The notes: generated by a model from the letters alone, not told the origin. DNA of 53,861 nt from Aestuariirhabdus sp. (GCA_030622755.1 JAUXFT010000008.1:1-53861), one strand, 5' to 3'; positions 8,650 to 19,035 are shown, numbered from the stretch's first letter. Program-made: numbers and translations.

Positions 8650-9813
8650 TTAACCGCGGGCACGTTCTTCCAGTATAGCCACGGCCGGTAGTTTTTTTCC
8701 CTCCACAAACTCCAGGAAAGCTCCTCCACCGGTCGAAATATAGGAGATCTTATCGGCAATTTTATACTTGTCCACGGCCGCCAGGGTATCGCCACCTCCG
8801 GCAATAGAAAAAGCGTTACTCTCTGCAATCGCCAGTGCAAGCGTCCTGGTGCCTTCCCCAAATTGATCAAATTCAAAAACACCGACGGGGCCATTCCAGA
8901 TAATGGTTCCGGCATCTTTCAATATCTCCGAAAACAGTTCCGCAGTCTGTGGTCCGATATCAAAAATCATGTCATCACTGGCGACATCTTCGACCTTCTT
9001 CAGCTCTGCTTCTGCGCTTTCTGAAAACTGTTTGCCCGTCACTACATCAACGGGCATCGGTACAGCCACTCTACCGAGCAGGGCACCTGCCTGAGACACC
9101 AGGTCCTCTTCGTAAAGAGAGTGACCTACCTGCTTACCGGTCGCCGCCAGGAATGTATTGGCAATGCCGCCACCGACAATCAACTGATCGACAACGCTTG
9201 ATAATGATTCCAGTACGGTTAATTTGGTAGACACTTTGGAGCCACCAACAATGGCAACCAGAGGGCGCTTTGGGTTTTCCAATGCCTTACTCAAGGCATC
9301 CAGCTCTGCCACTAACAGGGGGCCTGCACACGCAATCTGGGCGTACTGAGCAACGCCATAAGTAGACGCCTGGGCACGGTGTGCTGTTCCGAAAGCATCC
9401 ATGACAAAGACATCACATAATGCGGCGTAGGCTTTGGCCAGAGACTCTTCATTTTTCTTTTCACCGGGGTTGAATCGTACGTTCTCCAGCAATACCAGTT
9501 CACCATCGTCGACTTCAATACCACCCAGATAATCCTTAACCAGACGCACCGGACGGCCTAATAAAACAGCCAGATGCTCGGCGACGGGTTGCAGTGAGTA
9601 CGACTCGTCAGGTTCTCCTTCTGCCGGACGCCCCAGATGAGACATCAGCAGAACTTTGCCACCGACTGCTAGTGCTTTTTCAATCGTGGGTAGTGCCGCG
9701 CGAATCCGTGCATCCGAGGAGATCTTGCCATTTTTCACCGGGACATTAAGGTCTTCGCGGATCAACACGCGCTTTCCGGCTAGATCTAACTCGCTCATTT
9801 TGATTACGGACAT
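8650..9813 (-). CDS. pgk: phosphoglycerate kinase
   Basis: This is a 387-residue glycolytic and gluconeogenic kinase that interconverts 1,3-bisphosphoglycerate plus ADP with 3-phosphoglycerate plus ATP. Signature segments are [15 protein letters not shown] at the N-terminus, [51 protein letters not shown] and [14 protein letters not shown], with [17 protein letters not shown] near the end. The length is typical of the bacterial enzyme. AAAGG lies about ten bases before the ATG at 9813; an ATG five codons later is possible. A small GGGCC/GGCCC stem (9837-9850) separates it from the upstream epd gene. Confidence 0.97.
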   Translation of the reverse strand: MSVIKMSELDLAGKRVLIREDLNVPVKNGKISSDARIRAALPTIEKALAVGGKVLLMSHLGRPAEGEPDESYSLQPVAEHLAVLLGRPVRLVKDYLGGIEVDDGELVLLENVRFNPGEKKNEESLAKAYAALCDVFVMDAFGTAHRAQASTYGVAQYAQIACAGPLLVAELDALSKALENPKRPLVAIVGGSKVSTKLTVLESLSSVVDQLIVGGGIANTFLAATGKQVGHSLYEEDLVSQAGALLGRVAVPMPVDVVTGKQFSESAEAELKKVEDVASDDMIFDIGPQTAELFSEILKDAGTIIWNGPVGVFEFDQFGEGTRTLALAIAESNAFSIAGGGDTLAAVDKYKIADKISYISTGGGAFLEFVEGKKLPAVAILEERARG

Positions 9814-9868
9814 TCAGGTGTACCTTTCTTTAATCCGGGCCATCAGGCCCATTCAAGTAAATGTATAC

Positions 9869-10894
9869 TCAGCCAGCTTCACAGCTCGCCAGCCAGTGGA
9901 CAGCGACATCCAGCATTCGATTGCTGTAGCCCCACTCGTTATCAAACCAGGCCACCAACTTCACCATTTTCGAACCGCAGACACGTGTCTGGGTGCCATC
10001 GATAATGGCCGAATGTCGGTCGTGGTTAAAATCTACCGAGGCCAGTGGCTCGTCAGAAAATCCCAACAGGCCTCGTAACGCTCCTGTACTCGCATCACGC
10101 AGTAACTGGTTTAATGATTTTGCATCGATGCCGGTTGCCAGGTTCAGGGTCACATCCATCAAGGATACATTGATGGTCGGAACGCGCATGTGTAGCGCCT
10201 GAAAACGGCCGTCAAGTTCTGGTAATAATCGACCGATACCGATCGCTAACCCGGTATCAATCGGCACGATAGAATGCAGGGCACTTCTCGCCATACGCAG
10301 GTCACTGTGATGATTCGAATCGATCACCGGCTGGTCATTCATCGCCGAGTGAATCGTGGTGATCATTCCCTGCTCGATTCCCAACTGTTCATGCAACAAT
10401 TTGAGAACCGGTACGATACCATTAGTTGAGCAGGATGCATTGGATACCACCCGCTGCTCAGGGCCAAGAATCGCTTCATTAAAACCGTACACGACTGTGG
10501 CATCGACCTCACCCGCCGTTGGCCTTGAGATCAATAAACGCCGCGCCCCGCTATCAAGGTGGCGCTGGCCATGGACTCGATCCGGGCAGGTGCCGGTACA
10601 TTCCAGCACCAGATCTACATCCAATTCGCGCCAGGGCAGCCGTGCCGGATTTTCTTCATTAAATACGCGGATATGGTCACTACCCACCATCAGCCCGCCA
10701 TCACACTGCTCCAACGGCAACGGAAAGCGCCCATGAGTCGTATCATAACGAGTCAGGTAACTAACCGTGTCGATGTCAGAGAGTTCATTGATCGCAACAG
10801 GCTGCAAGCGATCACGGTAGCCGCATTCGTAAAGGGCGCGCAAGATGCACTGCCCAATACGGCCATAACCATTTATTGCTATGCGGTAGCTCAT
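9869..10894 (-). CDS. epd: erythrose-4-phosphate dehydrogenase (GAPDH-like)
   Basis: This is a 341-residue NAD-dependent dehydrogenase of the GAPDH superfamily. The Rossmann start RIAINGYGRIGQCILRAL and catalytic Cys in SNASCSTNGIVP are clear. Several stretches follow Epd rather than GapA: TTIHSAMNDQPVID, IVPIDTGLAIGIGRLLPEL and VDFNHDRHSAIIDGTQTRV. The enzyme oxidises erythrose 4-phosphate to 4-phosphoerythronate, the first step of DXP-dependent pyridoxal phosphate synthesis. It sits between tkt, whose reaction makes erythrose 4-phosphate, and pgk, the classic neighbourhood. Glycolytic GAPDH activity cannot be excluded, since no other gap gene is visible here. Confidence 0.85.
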   Translation of the reverse strand: MSYRIAINGYGRIGQCILRALYECGYRDRLQPVAINELSDIDTVSYLTRYDTTHGRFPLPLEQCDGGLMVGSDHIRVFNEENPARLPWRELDVDLVLECTGTCPDRVHGQRHLDSGARRLLISRPTAGEVDATVVYGFNEAILGPEQRVVSNASCSTNGIVPVLKLLHEQLGIEQGMITTIHSAMNDQPVIDSNHHSDLRMARSALHSIVPIDTGLAIGIGRLLPELDGRFQALHMRVPTINVSLMDVTLNLATGIDAKSLNQLLRDASTGALRGLLGFSDEPLASVDFNHDRHSAIIDGTQTRVCGSKMVKLVAWFDNEWGYSNRMLDVAVHWLASCEAG

Positions 10895-10911
10895 CGGTGA
10901 TTCATCACAGT

Positions 10912-12906
10912 CTACAGCAGCTCTTCTGCAATATTGATCAGGTTATCTACGGTGAAACCAAATTCTCGAAACAGGTCTACTGCAGGCGCCGATGCGCCGA
11001 AAGTCGTCATGCCCAGCACGCGACCATCGAGACCAACGTACTTGTACCAGTAATCGGCATGACCAGCCTCAACGGCTATCCGGGCTGATACTTCCAATGG
11101 CAACACCGCAATCTTGTACTCAACATCCTGTTCTTCAAAACGTTCAGCACATGGCATTGAGACGATGCGCACCTTGCTACCTTTTTTGCGTAATTCTGCA
11201 GCAGCTTCCTGTACCAGACCGATTTCAGATCCGGTGGCCAACAGAATCAGGTCAGGAGTGCCTTCGCAATCGCTCAGGATATAAGCACCACGTTCCACTG
11301 CGGCAAGCTGCTCGGCATCACGTGTTTGGTGTGGCAGATTTTGACGAGAGAAAATTAATGATGAAGGACCATCCGCACGCTCCAACGCACTCTTCCAGGC
11401 GACTGCAGACTCAACCGCATCGCAGGGACGCCACACGTGCATATTAGGCGTGGTACGCAAACTGGTCAGCTGCTCAATCGGCTGATGGGTCGGGCCATCC
11501 TCACCCAGACCAATAGAATCATGGGTAAATACAAAAATACTGCGCTGCTTCATCAGTGCGGCCATGCGCACCGCGTTACGAGCGTATTCCATAAAGATCA
11601 GGAAGGTAGCGCCGTAAGGCACGAAACCGCCGTGCAGAGCGATACCATTCATGATGGCGCTCATACCGAATTCACGCACCCCGTAAAACAGATAGTTGCC
11701 ACTGGCATCATCACTACTGATTCCCTTGCAACCACTCCACAGCGTCAGGTTGGAACCCGCCAGATCGGCAGAACCACCCAATAGCTCAGGAAGGGCTGGG
11801 CCATAAGCATTCAAGGTGTTTTGCGAGGCTTTACGGCTGGCTATGCTGTCGCCTTGTTGCTGGCATTGTTCGATATAGGTCTGTGCAGTTACAGCGAAAT
11901 CAGCGGGAAGCTCACCATTTACGCGGCGCACATATTCAGCCGCCAACTCCGGATGCTCCTGCTGATACGCAGCAAAGGCGTCGTTCCATTGCGCTTCGCG
12001 AGCAGCACCGGCTTCACGAGCATTCCACTGCTGATAAAGCTCTTGAGGCACCTCAAAAGCACCGTACTTCCAGCCCAGACGTTCACGGGTCAGGGCGATT
12101 TCATCATCACCCAACGGCGCACCATGGCAGTCTTCCTTACCCTCTTTATTGGGTGAGCCGAAGCCGATCACGGTCTTACAACAGATCAGTGTAGGCTGGT
12201 CGCTATTCGCCTTTGCCTGCTCAACCGCTGCTTTAATGGCGTCGGCATCATGGCCATCGACTGCTGGAATCACTTGCCAGCCGTAGGCTTCAAAGCGCTT
12301 GGGTGTATCGTCGGTAAACCAGCCTTCTACCTCACCATCGATAGAGATGCCATTATCATCATAAAAAGCAATCAGCTTACCCAGGCCCAGGGTTCCGGCC
12401 AGCGAGCTAACTTCGTGGGAAATACCTTCCATCAGACAACCATCGCCGAGAAAAACATAGGTATTGTGATCCACGATGTTGTGTTGATCACGGTTAAACT
12501 GGGCCGCCAGAACCTTCTCGGCAACCGCCATGCCCACCGCATTCGCAAGACCCTGCCCTAACGGACCCGTCGTAGTCTCTATGCCCGGCGCATAACCGTA
12601 CTCCGGGTGTCCGGCCGTCTTACTGTGCAACTGGCGGAAGTTTTTCAGATCATCAATGCCGAGGTCATAACCGGTAAGATGCAACAAGGAGTAGATGAGC
12701 ATCGAGCCATGCCCATTGGACAAGACAAAGCGATCACGATTAGACCATTCAGGGTTGGCAGGATTATGTTGTAAATAATCACCCCATAATACTTCGGCAA
12801 TATCTGCCATACCCATTGGGGCACCAGGGTGTCCACTTTTGGCTTTCTGAACAGCGTCCATGCTCAAGGCACGGATAGCGTTGGCTCGCAGGCGACGGGA
12901 AGACAT
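10912..12906 (-). CDS. tkt: transketolase
   Basis: This is a 664-residue thiamine-diphosphate enzyme that moves two-carbon units between sugar phosphates in the pentose phosphate pathway. Visible are [19 protein letters not shown], the [21 protein letters not shown] segment, the ThDP/metal motif [10 protein letters not shown]...[14 protein letters not shown], and [22 protein letters not shown] of the pyrimidine domain. Length is normal. AGGAG precedes the ATG on the minus strand. It is the first gene of the tkt-epd-pgk-fba operon and is divergent from sahR. About 240 bases lie between the two starts. Confidence 0.97.
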   Translation of the reverse strand: MSSRRLRANAIRALSMDAVQKAKSGHPGAPMGMADIAEVLWGDYLQHNPANPEWSNRDRFVLSNGHGSMLIYSLLHLTGYDLGIDDLKNFRQLHSKTAGHPEYGYAPGIETTTGPLGQGLANAVGMAVAEKVLAAQFNRDQHNIVDHNTYVFLGDGCLMEGISHEVSSLAGTLGLGKLIAFYDDNGISIDGEVEGWFTDDTPKRFEAYGWQVIPAVDGHDADAIKAAVEQAKANSDQPTLICCKTVIGFGSPNKEGKEDCHGAPLGDDEIALTRERLGWKYGAFEVPQELYQQWNAREAGAAREAQWNDAFAAYQQEHPELAAEYVRRVNGELPADFAVTAQTYIEQCQQQGDSIASRKASQNTLNAYGPALPELLGGSADLAGSNLTLWSGCKGISSDDASGNYLFYGVREFGMSAIMNGIALHGGFVPYGATFLIFMEYARNAVRMAALMKQRSIFVFTHDSIGLGEDGPTHQPIEQLTSLRTTPNMHVWRPCDAVESAVAWKSALERADGPSSLIFSRQNLPHQTRDAEQLAAVERGAYILSDCEGTPDLILLATGSEIGLVQEAAAELRKKGSKVRIVSMPCAERFEEQDVEYKIAVLPLEVSARIAVEAGHADYWYKYVGLDGRVLGMTTFGASAPAVDLFREFGFTVDNLINIAEELL

Positions 12907-13075
12907 ATTGAAAAGGCTCCTGTTAAGAGGATAAGCATATGGGGTAACAGAAAAATCGCGGCGATATTTTCCCTTTTTCTACCGCTATCAGCAATGAATT
13001 GCTCAAAAAATATCATACTTTTCTTAAATTTTATGCCCCTGAAGCCTGTATCACCCACATCAGGTATAAAATAAC

Positions 13076-13115
13076 CACAACATCTATATCAATATTTTTT
13101 GATATAGATGTTGTG
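13076..13115. promoter_or_regulatory. 40-bp perfect palindrome, predicted SahR operator
   Basis: Arms of 17 bp, CACAACATCTATATCAA (13076-13092) and its exact complement (13099-13115), flank a 6-base AT spacer. The site ends 30 bases before the start of an ArsR-methyltransferase regulator that leads metK, ahcY and metF. SahR is known to repress SAM-cycle genes from palindromic operators and to be released by S-adenosylhomocysteine. Assignment to this regulator rests on position and symmetry. Confidence 0.8.
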
Positions 13116-13145
13116 CGAAGGTTTTGGCGCTGCTAGACTGCGCCC

Positions 13146-14210
13146 ATGTTAACCTCCACCACTTCCGATACAGCAATCATTCAAGCGCCCGGAGGAGCCT
13201 CTACCGGCTTATTCAATAGCCGCTACGATGACCTGGCCCAACTGTGTAAAGCCAGTGCAGATCCATTGCGCCTGCAAATACTGCGCGTGCTAAAAAGCAA
13301 CTCCTTCGGGGTGTTAGAGCTGTGCAGTATTTTTGAAACCAAACAGTCAGGCATGAGTCATCACCTCAAGGTGTTGGCCAAAGCAAGTCTGGTAACGACT
13401 CGTCGTGAAGGAAATTCTATTTTTTACCGCCGAACCCTGTCCAACCTGGAGCAGTTAGGTGGCGACATCCAGCAAAGCCTGTTTGCAACGCTCGACAATA
13501 GCGAGCTTACCCCCGAAACCCGTACCCGCGTCGAGGAGATCAAGCAACAGCGAGCACTGAATTCCCGTAACTTTTTCGCCAAACACGCCAACAAATTTCG
13601 GGAACAACAGGAACTGATCGCCGATTATCAGCAATATGCAGATAGCGCGCGTGACCTGTTAATCAGCGACGGGCTGCCTGCCAAAGCAACAGCGATCGAA
13701 ATCGGACCGGGTGAAGGGGCTTTCCTGCAGGAGCTTTCCCCGCACTTCGAGCATGTTTATGCGATCGACAATTCCCGGGAGATGCTGCAGAAAGCACAAG
13801 CGTTCAGCGATAAGCTTGCACTTTCTAATATTGAATTTCTCCACGGAACTTCTACTCTTGCCCGCTCCCTGCAAATAAAAGCTGACGCGATCATCATCAA
13901 TATGGTGCTGCATCACGCCCCCTCTCCCGAGGAGCTTTTTGAAGATGCCAGTGCATTATTAAAACCTGGTGGTCGATTGATCATTACTGATCTCTGCCTG
14001 CATGACCAAAGCTGGGTGCGTGAAGCATGCGGTGATCTTTGGCTAGGCTTTGATCCCGACGAATTTACCCGCTGGGCAAACAACGCCGGGCTCGACACCG
14101 GTAACAGTCTCTTTCTGGGGCAACGTAATGGCTTTCAGGTGCAAGTCAGACGCTTTCACAAACCATTACACCCTTCTTCTACCACACGCCTTTTAACTGC
14201 CGAGATATAG
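13146..14210 (+). CDS. sahR: ArsR-type regulator fused to a methyltransferase-like domain, SahR
   Basis: This 354-residue protein has two parts. Residues ~27-105 form an ArsR winged helix ([15 protein letters not shown]...[19 protein letters not shown]...GNSIFYRR). Residues ~150-345 form a SAM-methyltransferase fold with motif [16 protein letters not shown], then [10 protein letters not shown] and [14 protein letters not shown]. In SahR this second domain is known to sense S-adenosylhomocysteine. The Cys-rich metal sites of ArsR proper are not evident. Just upstream is a 40-bp palindrome, and downstream are metK, ahcY and metF, so it very likely represses its own SAM-cycle operon. The ATG at 13146 is the only plausible start and has no clear ribosome binding site. 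Confidence 0.88.
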   Translation: MLTSTTSDTAIIQAPGGASTGLFNSRYDDLAQLCKASADPLRLQILRVLKSNSFGVLELCSIFETKQSGMSHHLKVLAKASLVTTRREGNSIFYRRTLSNLEQLGGDIQQSLFATLDNSELTPETRTRVEEIKQQRALNSRNFFAKHANKFREQQELIADYQQYADSARDLLISDGLPAKATAIEIGPGEGAFLQELSPHFEHVYAIDNSREMLQKAQAFSDKLALSNIEFLHGTSTLARSLQIKADAIIINMVLHHAPSPEELFEDASALLKPGGRLIITDLCLHDQSWVREACGDLWLGFDPDEFTRWANNAGLDTGNSLFLGQRNGFQVQVRRFHKPLHPSSTTRLLTAEI

Positions 14211-14218
14211 GAAAAGCG

Positions 14219-15373
14219 ATGAGCGACTATACAATTTTTACTTCTGAGTCAGTTTCCGAAGGTCATCCCGACAAGATGGCTGACCAGATTTCCGATGCCA
14301 TTCTGGACTCCATCATCAAAGATGATCCCCATTCTCGTGTTGCCGTTGAAACCATGGTTAAAACCGGTATGGCGGTTATCGCTGGTGAGGTTCGCACTTC
14401 AACGTACGTTGATCTGGAAGACATCGTGCGTCAGGTTATTCTGGACATCGGCTATAACAGCTCCGATGTGGGCTTCGACGGTGCTTCTTGCGCCGTATTG
14501 AATGCCATCGGCAAGCAATCTCATGATATCGCCATGGGCGTCGACGAAGCTGACAGCAAGGATCTGGGTGCAGGAGACCAGGGCCTGATGTTTGGTTACG
14601 CGACCAACGAAACCGACGTTTTGATGCCCGCGCCAATTTTTTACGCTCATCGCCTGGTGGAGCGCCAGGCTCAGCTGCGTAAAAATGGTGTACTGCCATG
14701 GCTACGCCCGGATGCCAAGAGCCAGGTGACCCTGCGTTATGAAAATGACAAGCCGGTCGCCATCGATGCCGTTGTACTGTCTACTCAGCACTCACCTGAC
14801 ATCAAGCTTTCTGACCTGCAAGAAGCGGTACTGGAAGAGATCATCAAACCAGTGCTACCGACCGAGTGGCTGCACGCCAACACCCAGTTCCACATCAACC
14901 CGACTGGCCAGTTCATCATCGGTGGACCTGTGGGCGACTGTGGCCTGACCGGCCGTAAAATCATCGTTGATACCTATGGTGGTATGGCGCGTCACGGTGG
15001 TGGCGCATTCTCCGGCAAGGATCCATCAAAGGTCGATCGCTCAGCTGCCTACGCGGGCCGTTATGTCGCCAAAAACATCGTTGCTGCCGGTCTCGCTGAT
15101 CGCTGTGAAATTCAGATCTCTTACGCTATCGGTGTCGCCGAGCCTACCTCGATCTCCATCAACACATTTGGTACCGGCAAGCTCAGTGATGATCAAATCA
15201 GCACGCTGATTCGCGAGAATTTTGACCTGCGCCCACAAGGCCTGATCGACATGCTGGACCTGCGCCGTCCTATCTATAAGGCTACCGCAGCGTATGGTCA
15301 CTTCGGCCGCGAAGAAGAAAACTTTACCTGGGAACGGACCGATAAAGCCGCAGCGCTGGCTAAAGCCTTGTAA
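14219..15373 (+). CDS. metK: S-adenosylmethionine synthetase
   Basis: This is a 384-residue enzyme making S-adenosylmethionine from methionine and ATP. Visible motifs are [21 protein letters not shown] at the N-terminus, [16 protein letters not shown] (ATP and methionine site), [24 protein letters not shown] and [19 protein letters not shown] (the P-loop-like segment with catalytic Lys). Length is normal for bacteria. It begins 8 bases after the sahR stop, with GGAAAAG as ribosome binding site, so the two genes are co-transcribed. It opens the SAM cycle encoded by this operon. Confidence 0.98.
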   Translation: MSDYTIFTSESVSEGHPDKMADQISDAILDSIIKDDPHSRVAVETMVKTGMAVIAGEVRTSTYVDLEDIVRQVILDIGYNSSDVGFDGASCAVLNAIGKQSHDIAMGVDEADSKDLGAGDQGLMFGYATNETDVLMPAPIFYAHRLVERQAQLRKNGVLPWLRPDAKSQVTLRYENDKPVAIDAVVLSTQHSPDIKLSDLQEAVLEEIIKPVLPTEWLHANTQFHINPTGQFIIGGPVGDCGLTGRKIIVDTYGGMARHGGGAFSGKDPSKVDRSAAYAGRYVAKNIVAAGLADRCEIQISYAIGVAEPTSISINTFGTGKLSDDQISTLIRENFDLRPQGLIDMLDLRRPIYKATAAYGHFGREEENFTWERTDKAAALAKAL

Positions 15374-15406
15374 CTCGGGCTAAACCAAACCGTACTCAAC
15401 AAACAA

Positions 15407-15485
15407 CCCTTCGGGCAGTGCTCGCGCTTGCCTGAAGTCAGGGGTAACTAGCAGAGAAAACCGCTTCGATAAGTGTCGGCTCTGC
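15407..15485 (+). promoter_or_regulatory. structured leader between metK and ahcY (three predicted stem-loops)
   Basis: The 141 bases between the metK stop and the ahcY start contain successive hairpins. The first is GGCA-GTG / CGC-TGCC with loop CTCG and one bulge (15414-15432). The second is CCTGA/TCAGG (15431-15442), which shares two bases with the first. The third is an outer stem GCAGAG/CTCTGC (15451-15456, 15480-15485) enclosing CCG/CGG and CTT/AAG around a CGAT loop. The ahcY ribosome binding site follows at 15502-15506. I could not match it to the SAH riboswitch consensus. It may be an RNA control element or merely a folded spacer. Confidence 0.35.
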
Positions 15486-15514
15486 ACTACCCGCTTAAAC
15501 CAAGGATTACCAAC

Positions 15515-16888
15515 ATGACCACATTTACTGATTATAAAGTTGCCGACCTTTCTCTGGCCGAGTGGGGCCGTAAAGAGATCGATATCGCCGAAACTGAAAT
15601 GCCTGCCCTGATGGCTCTGCGTGCCAAGCACTCTGCCAGCAAGCCATTAGCCGGTGCTCGTATCATGGGTTGCATCCATATGACCATCCAGACAGCCGTA
15701 CTGATCGAAACATTGATCGAGCTTGGAGCTGAAGTCCGCTGGTCTTCGTGCAACATTTTCTCTACTCAGGATCATGCTGCCGCTGCCATTGCTGCTGCCG
15801 GTATTCCAGTATTTGCCTGGAAAGGCGAAACCGATGAGGAGTTCCGATGGTGTATCGAGCAGACAGTTGTAAAGGGTGGTAAGGACTGGGACGCCAACAT
15901 GATTCTCGACGATGGCGGTGACCTGACTCAGATCCTGCACGAGAAATACCCTGAAATCCTGGCCAACTGCCACGGCGTCTCTGAAGAGACCACTACCGGC
16001 GTTCACCGCCTGTTGGAGATGCTTGAGCAGGGTTCCCTTAAAGTTCCAGCGATCAACGTCAACGATTCCATCACCAAGAGCAAAAACGACAACAAATATG
16101 GTTGCCGTCACAGCCTCAACGATGCCATCAAGCGTGGTACCGATCACTTGCTAGCGGGTAAGAAAGCATTGGTTGTCGGCTATGGCGATGTCGGTAAAGG
16201 TTCTGCTGCATCCTTACGCCAGGAAGGCATGATCGTTCGGGTCAGCGAAATCGATCCGATTTGCGCCATGCAAGCCTGCATGGATGGTTTCGAAGTTGTT
16301 TCCCCCTATAACGGAGGCATCAACACTGGAGATATTGCCTGCATCAACACCCTTATTATGGGTACCACTGATTTGATCGTAACTACCACGGGCAATACCG
16401 ATGTGTGCGACAGCAATATGCTGCGTTCATTAAAGAATGGTGCCGTGGTATGTAACATCGGCCATTTCGATAATGAGATCGATACCGCCTACATGCGTGA
16501 GAACTGGGAGTGGGATGAAGTTAAGCCGCAGGTACACAAGATCTATCGTGATCGTGCCAGCAATGACCACCTGTTGCTGCTCTCAGAAGGTCGACTGGTT
16601 AATCTGGGTAACGCCACTGGCCACCCTTCCCGCATAATGGATGGCTCTTTTGCCGATCAGGTGCTGGCTCAGATTTATTTATGGGAGCGAAAATTTGCCA
16701 ATCTGCCAGAAGCGGAGCGTGCCGCCAATATTTACGTGGAAGTATTGCCTAAAAAGCTCGACGAAGAGGTCGCTCGCCACATGGTAGAAGGCTTCGATGG
16801 CGTGATCACGCAGTTAACCGATGCCCAGGCTAGTTACATCAATGTTGATGTTGCCGGTCCTTATAAGAGTGATGACTACAAATACTAA
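15515..16888 (+). CDS. ahcY: S-adenosylhomocysteine hydrolase
   Basis: This is a 457-residue NAD-containing enzyme that splits S-adenosylhomocysteine into homocysteine and adenosine, relieving product inhibition of methylation. Visible are [22 protein letters not shown] at the N-terminus, [54 protein letters not shown], and the NAD-binding [16 protein letters not shown]. The conserved C-terminus YKSDDYKY is present. I start at the ATG at 15515, preceded by AAGGA; the open frame runs back to 15473 through leader sequence. It is the second step of the SahR-controlled cycle. Confidence 0.97.
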   Translation: MTTFTDYKVADLSLAEWGRKEIDIAETEMPALMALRAKHSASKPLAGARIMGCIHMTIQTAVLIETLIELGAEVRWSSCNIFSTQDHAAAAIAAAGIPVFAWKGETDEEFRWCIEQTVVKGGKDWDANMILDDGGDLTQILHEKYPEILANCHGVSEETTTGVHRLLEMLEQGSLKVPAINVNDSITKSKNDNKYGCRHSLNDAIKRGTDHLLAGKKALVVGYGDVGKGSAASLRQEGMIVRVSEIDPICAMQACMDGFEVVSPYNGGINTGDIACINTLIMGTTDLIVTTTGNTDVCDSNMLRSLKNGAVVCNIGHFDNEIDTAYMRENWEWDEVKPQVHKIYRDRASNDHLLLLSEGRLVNLGNATGHPSRIMDGSFADQVLAQIYLWERKFANLPEAERAANIYVEVLPKKLDEEVARHMVEGFDGVITQLTDAQASYINVDVAGPYKSDDYKY

Positions 16889-16931
16889 GTCACTTTTTAT
16901 TAAGGCGCCTTTATTAAGTCAATATGATTCA

Positions 16932-16952
16932 GGGGCTGCAGGGATGCACCCC
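16932..16952 (+). promoter_or_regulatory. GC-rich hairpin just upstream of metF
   Basis: GGGG (16932-16935) and TGCA (16937-16940) pair with TGCA (16945-16948) and CCCC (16949-16952) around a GGGA loop with one bulged C. It ends about 20 bases before the metF ATG, which has no strong ribosome binding site. There is no T run, so it is not a typical terminator. It could affect metF translation or mark a processing site. Confidence 0.35.
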
Positions 16953-16972
16953 CCTATAACAAAGACTACATT

Positions 16973-17836
16973 ATGAACACACAGAACCGATTTTCAAGAC
17001 GCTACAGCTTCGAGTTTTTCCCCACCAAAACAGATGCTGGCGCCGAAAAGCTACTCGCTACGGCGCAAACTCTCGCCGCCTATGAACCGGATTTTTTCTC
17101 CGTGACCTATGGCGCCGGTGGCTCTACGCGCAGCCGTACCGTCGATACCGTATTAGGCATCCAGCAACAATCCGGCGTGCCAACGGCGCCTCACCTTTCC
17201 TGTATCGGTGACAGCAAGCAGGAAGTGATCGACCTGCTCGATCATTATCGAAGCAACAATATCAATCGCATTGTCGCACTGCGCGGAGATCTGCCATCAG
17301 GCATGGGCTTGGCCAGTAGTGAACTTCGTTACGCTAATGAACTGGTCAGTCTGATTCGTGAGCACAGCGGAGATCATTTTGAAATTGAGGTGGCGGCCTA
17401 TCCTGAAGTCCACCCGCAAGCCAATAATTTTGAATCCGACCTGCTGAATTTCAAACGCAAAGTTGAAGCCGGCGCCGACGCGGCGATCACCCAGTATTTT
17501 TTCAATGCCGACAGTTACTTCCACTTTATTGAACGTTGTGAATCGGTTGGTGTGGATATCCCCATCATGCCGGGCATTATGCCAATCACCAATTTCTCAA
17601 AGCTTGCCCGGTTCTCGGAATCCTGTGGCGCAGAAATTCCACGCTGGGTTCGTAAACAGCTGGAATCTTATGGCGATGATATTGAATCGATCCAGAAGTT
17701 TGGAGAAGAAGTCATTACTGAAATGTGTGAACGACTGCTTGATGGCGGAGCCCCTGGGTTGCATTTCTATACGCTCAACCAAGCGAGCCCCAGTCTTGCA
17801 CTATGGGACAATCTTAAGCTTTCCGAGCGCAGATAG
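16973..17836 (+). CDS. metF: 5,10-methylenetetrahydrofolate reductase
   Basis: This is a 287-residue FAD enzyme that reduces methylene-tetrahydrofolate to the methyl form used to remethylate homocysteine. Landmarks are RYSFEFFPTKTDAGAEKL, FFSVTYGAGGSTRSRTVD, HLSCIGDSKQEVIDLL, NRIVALRGDLPSGMG, VAAYPEVHPQA, DAAITQYFFNADSY and IMPGIMPITNFSKLARF, with GAPGLHFYTLNQ near the end. Length is normal. It is the last gene of sahR-metK-ahcY-metF. A methionine synthase (metH or metE) to complete the cycle is not in the window. Confidence 0.97.
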   Translation: MNTQNRFSRRYSFEFFPTKTDAGAEKLLATAQTLAAYEPDFFSVTYGAGGSTRSRTVDTVLGIQQQSGVPTAPHLSCIGDSKQEVIDLLDHYRSNNINRIVALRGDLPSGMGLASSELRYANELVSLIREHSGDHFEIEVAAYPEVHPQANNFESDLLNFKRKVEAGADAAITQYFFNADSYFHFIERCESVGVDIPIMPGIMPITNFSKLARFSESCGAEIPRWVRKQLESYGDDIESIQKFGEEVITEMCERLLDGGAPGLHFYTLNQASPSLALWDNLKLSERR

Positions 17837-17857
17837 CGCCGTACTCCCGCGCCAGAC

Positions 17858-17880
17858 AAGCCCGCTTATGCGGGCTTTTT
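17858..17880 (+). terminator. intrinsic terminator after metF
   Basis: Stem AAGCCCGC (17858-17865) / GCGGGCTT (17870-17877) with loop TTAT is followed by a run of T to 17880, about 20 bases after the metF stop. It closes the SAM-cycle operon. Confidence 0.92.
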
Positions 17881-18297
17881 GCTATTTGCCAGATGTGATG
17901 CGGCTACGCCAGTTTACTATTGGCGTTCCGAGAGCCCGTAAACTACCTCGACTCATATTCCCCCGCTAGTGGACTCTCTACGGCGAGCAGAATTCCGGCA
18001 CCACCTTGGGCATAATCCTGCAGGGGGGCTATCCGTACTTTTATTGCTTTTATTCATCACCTTGCAAGGCAGTTTCAGGTTATTTACCAGCGACGACATT
18101 CTGGTCAAGGGCCCGCCGGTTTTGTTATCACTGATATTCAGCAACAACTCTCTAGCTGGCCTTGATTACTCTACTGTTGGCTTGCGGAATTCCCTGGCTA
18201 CTCTTCAATATCCGGTTTCTATAGTTACGCTGCTTCCCACTCAGGCTCATGCTATGCTCGCATTTCATTACATGCCTCAAACCTGAATTTTATTATT
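17881..18297. other. 417-base stretch without a recognised gene
   Basis: A plus-strand frame of 105 codons from a GTG at 17969 to 18286 has one hydrophobic stretch (LSVLLLLLFITLQG) but no ribosome binding site and no family I recognise. A minus-strand frame at 17953-18147 is equally anonymous. The region should contain the rsmE promoter. It could hold a small membrane protein or the remains of a gene; I cannot decide. Confidence 0.35.
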
Positions 18298-19035
18298 ATG
18301 AAAAACCCTCGTATCTATACCTGCCAACCCCTTAACGAGCAACAGAAAATCATACTCAAGGAATCTGCCGCTGTGCACGTTGGGCGTGCCTTGCGGATGC
18401 AGGCCGGAGATCCACTGATACTGTTCAACGGAGAAGGAAGCAGTTTCCAGGCCCACATAGTAGAGAGCAACAAAAAACAGGTGATCGTCGCGATTGAATC
18501 AGAGCTTCCCGCTGAGGAAGAACAGTCAATTCCAATCCATATCGGTCAAGCACTGTCCCGGGGGGAGCGTATGGACTGGGCAGTCCAGAAAGCTACTGAG
18601 CTTGGTGTTGATGAGATCACGCCATTATTTACCCAGCGTTGTGAAGTGAAGCTTAATGCAGAACGCAGTGCGAAGCGTGTTCAGCACTGGCAACAGATTG
18701 CCATCAGTGCGTCCGAGCAATGTGGGCGTAATAAGGTACCGGTGATTCATTCCCCCGTACCGGTGGAAGCCTGGATGCAGAGTCAAACAGCGACGCTTAG
18801 ATTAGTGTTGCACCACCGAACTACAAAGTCCTTGCAATCACACCAGCGCCCCGACAGCGTATCCTTACTCATTGGCCCTGAGGGGGGATTAACTGCTGAA
18901 GAACTTTTGCGGGCCGAAGATTTGGGGTTTCATGCAACTTCATTAGGGCCTCGTGTATTAAGAACCGAAACCGCCCCGATAGCCGCCTTATCCCTGATCC
19001 AGTATCTATGGGGTGATATGCGTGAAACTTTCTGA
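18298..19035 (+). CDS. rsmE: 16S rRNA (uracil1498-N3)-methyltransferase
   Basis: This is a 245-residue SPOUT-class methyltransferase that methylates U1498 of 16S rRNA. An N-terminal PUA-like domain (HVGRALRMQAGDPLILFNGEG) precedes the knotted domain. The latter contains MDWAVQKATELGVDEITPLFTQRCEVK, CGRNKVPVIH and the SAM-binding LLIGPEGGLTAEE, then SLGPRVLRTETAPIAAL. The protein starts with MKNPRIYTCQPL at an ATG with no obvious strong ribosome binding site. It converges on chpC with 60 bases between the stops and no clear terminator. Confidence 0.95.
   Translation: MKNPRIYTCQPLNEQQKIILKESAAVHVGRALRMQAGDPLILFNGEGSSFQAHIVESNKKQVIVAIESELPAEEEQSIPIHIGQALSRGERMDWAVQKATELGVDEITPLFTQRCEVKLNAERSAKRVQHWQQIAISASEQCGRNKVPVIHSPVPVEAWMQSQTATLRLVLHHRTTKSLQSHQRPDSVSLLIGPEGGLTAEELLRAEDLGFHATSLGPRVLRTETAPIAALSLIQYLWGDMRETF

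Noticed and set aside
15374-15514. SAH riboswitch before ahcY
   Set aside because: The gap is structured, but I cannot find the conserved core of that riboswitch (the GAGGAGCGCTGC-like and GGCTCGG-like segments). It is left as an unassigned leader.
15473-15514. 14-residue N-terminal extension of AhcY
   Set aside because: It overlaps the stem of the leader hairpin and the ribosome binding site at 15502-15506. Homologues start at the later ATG.
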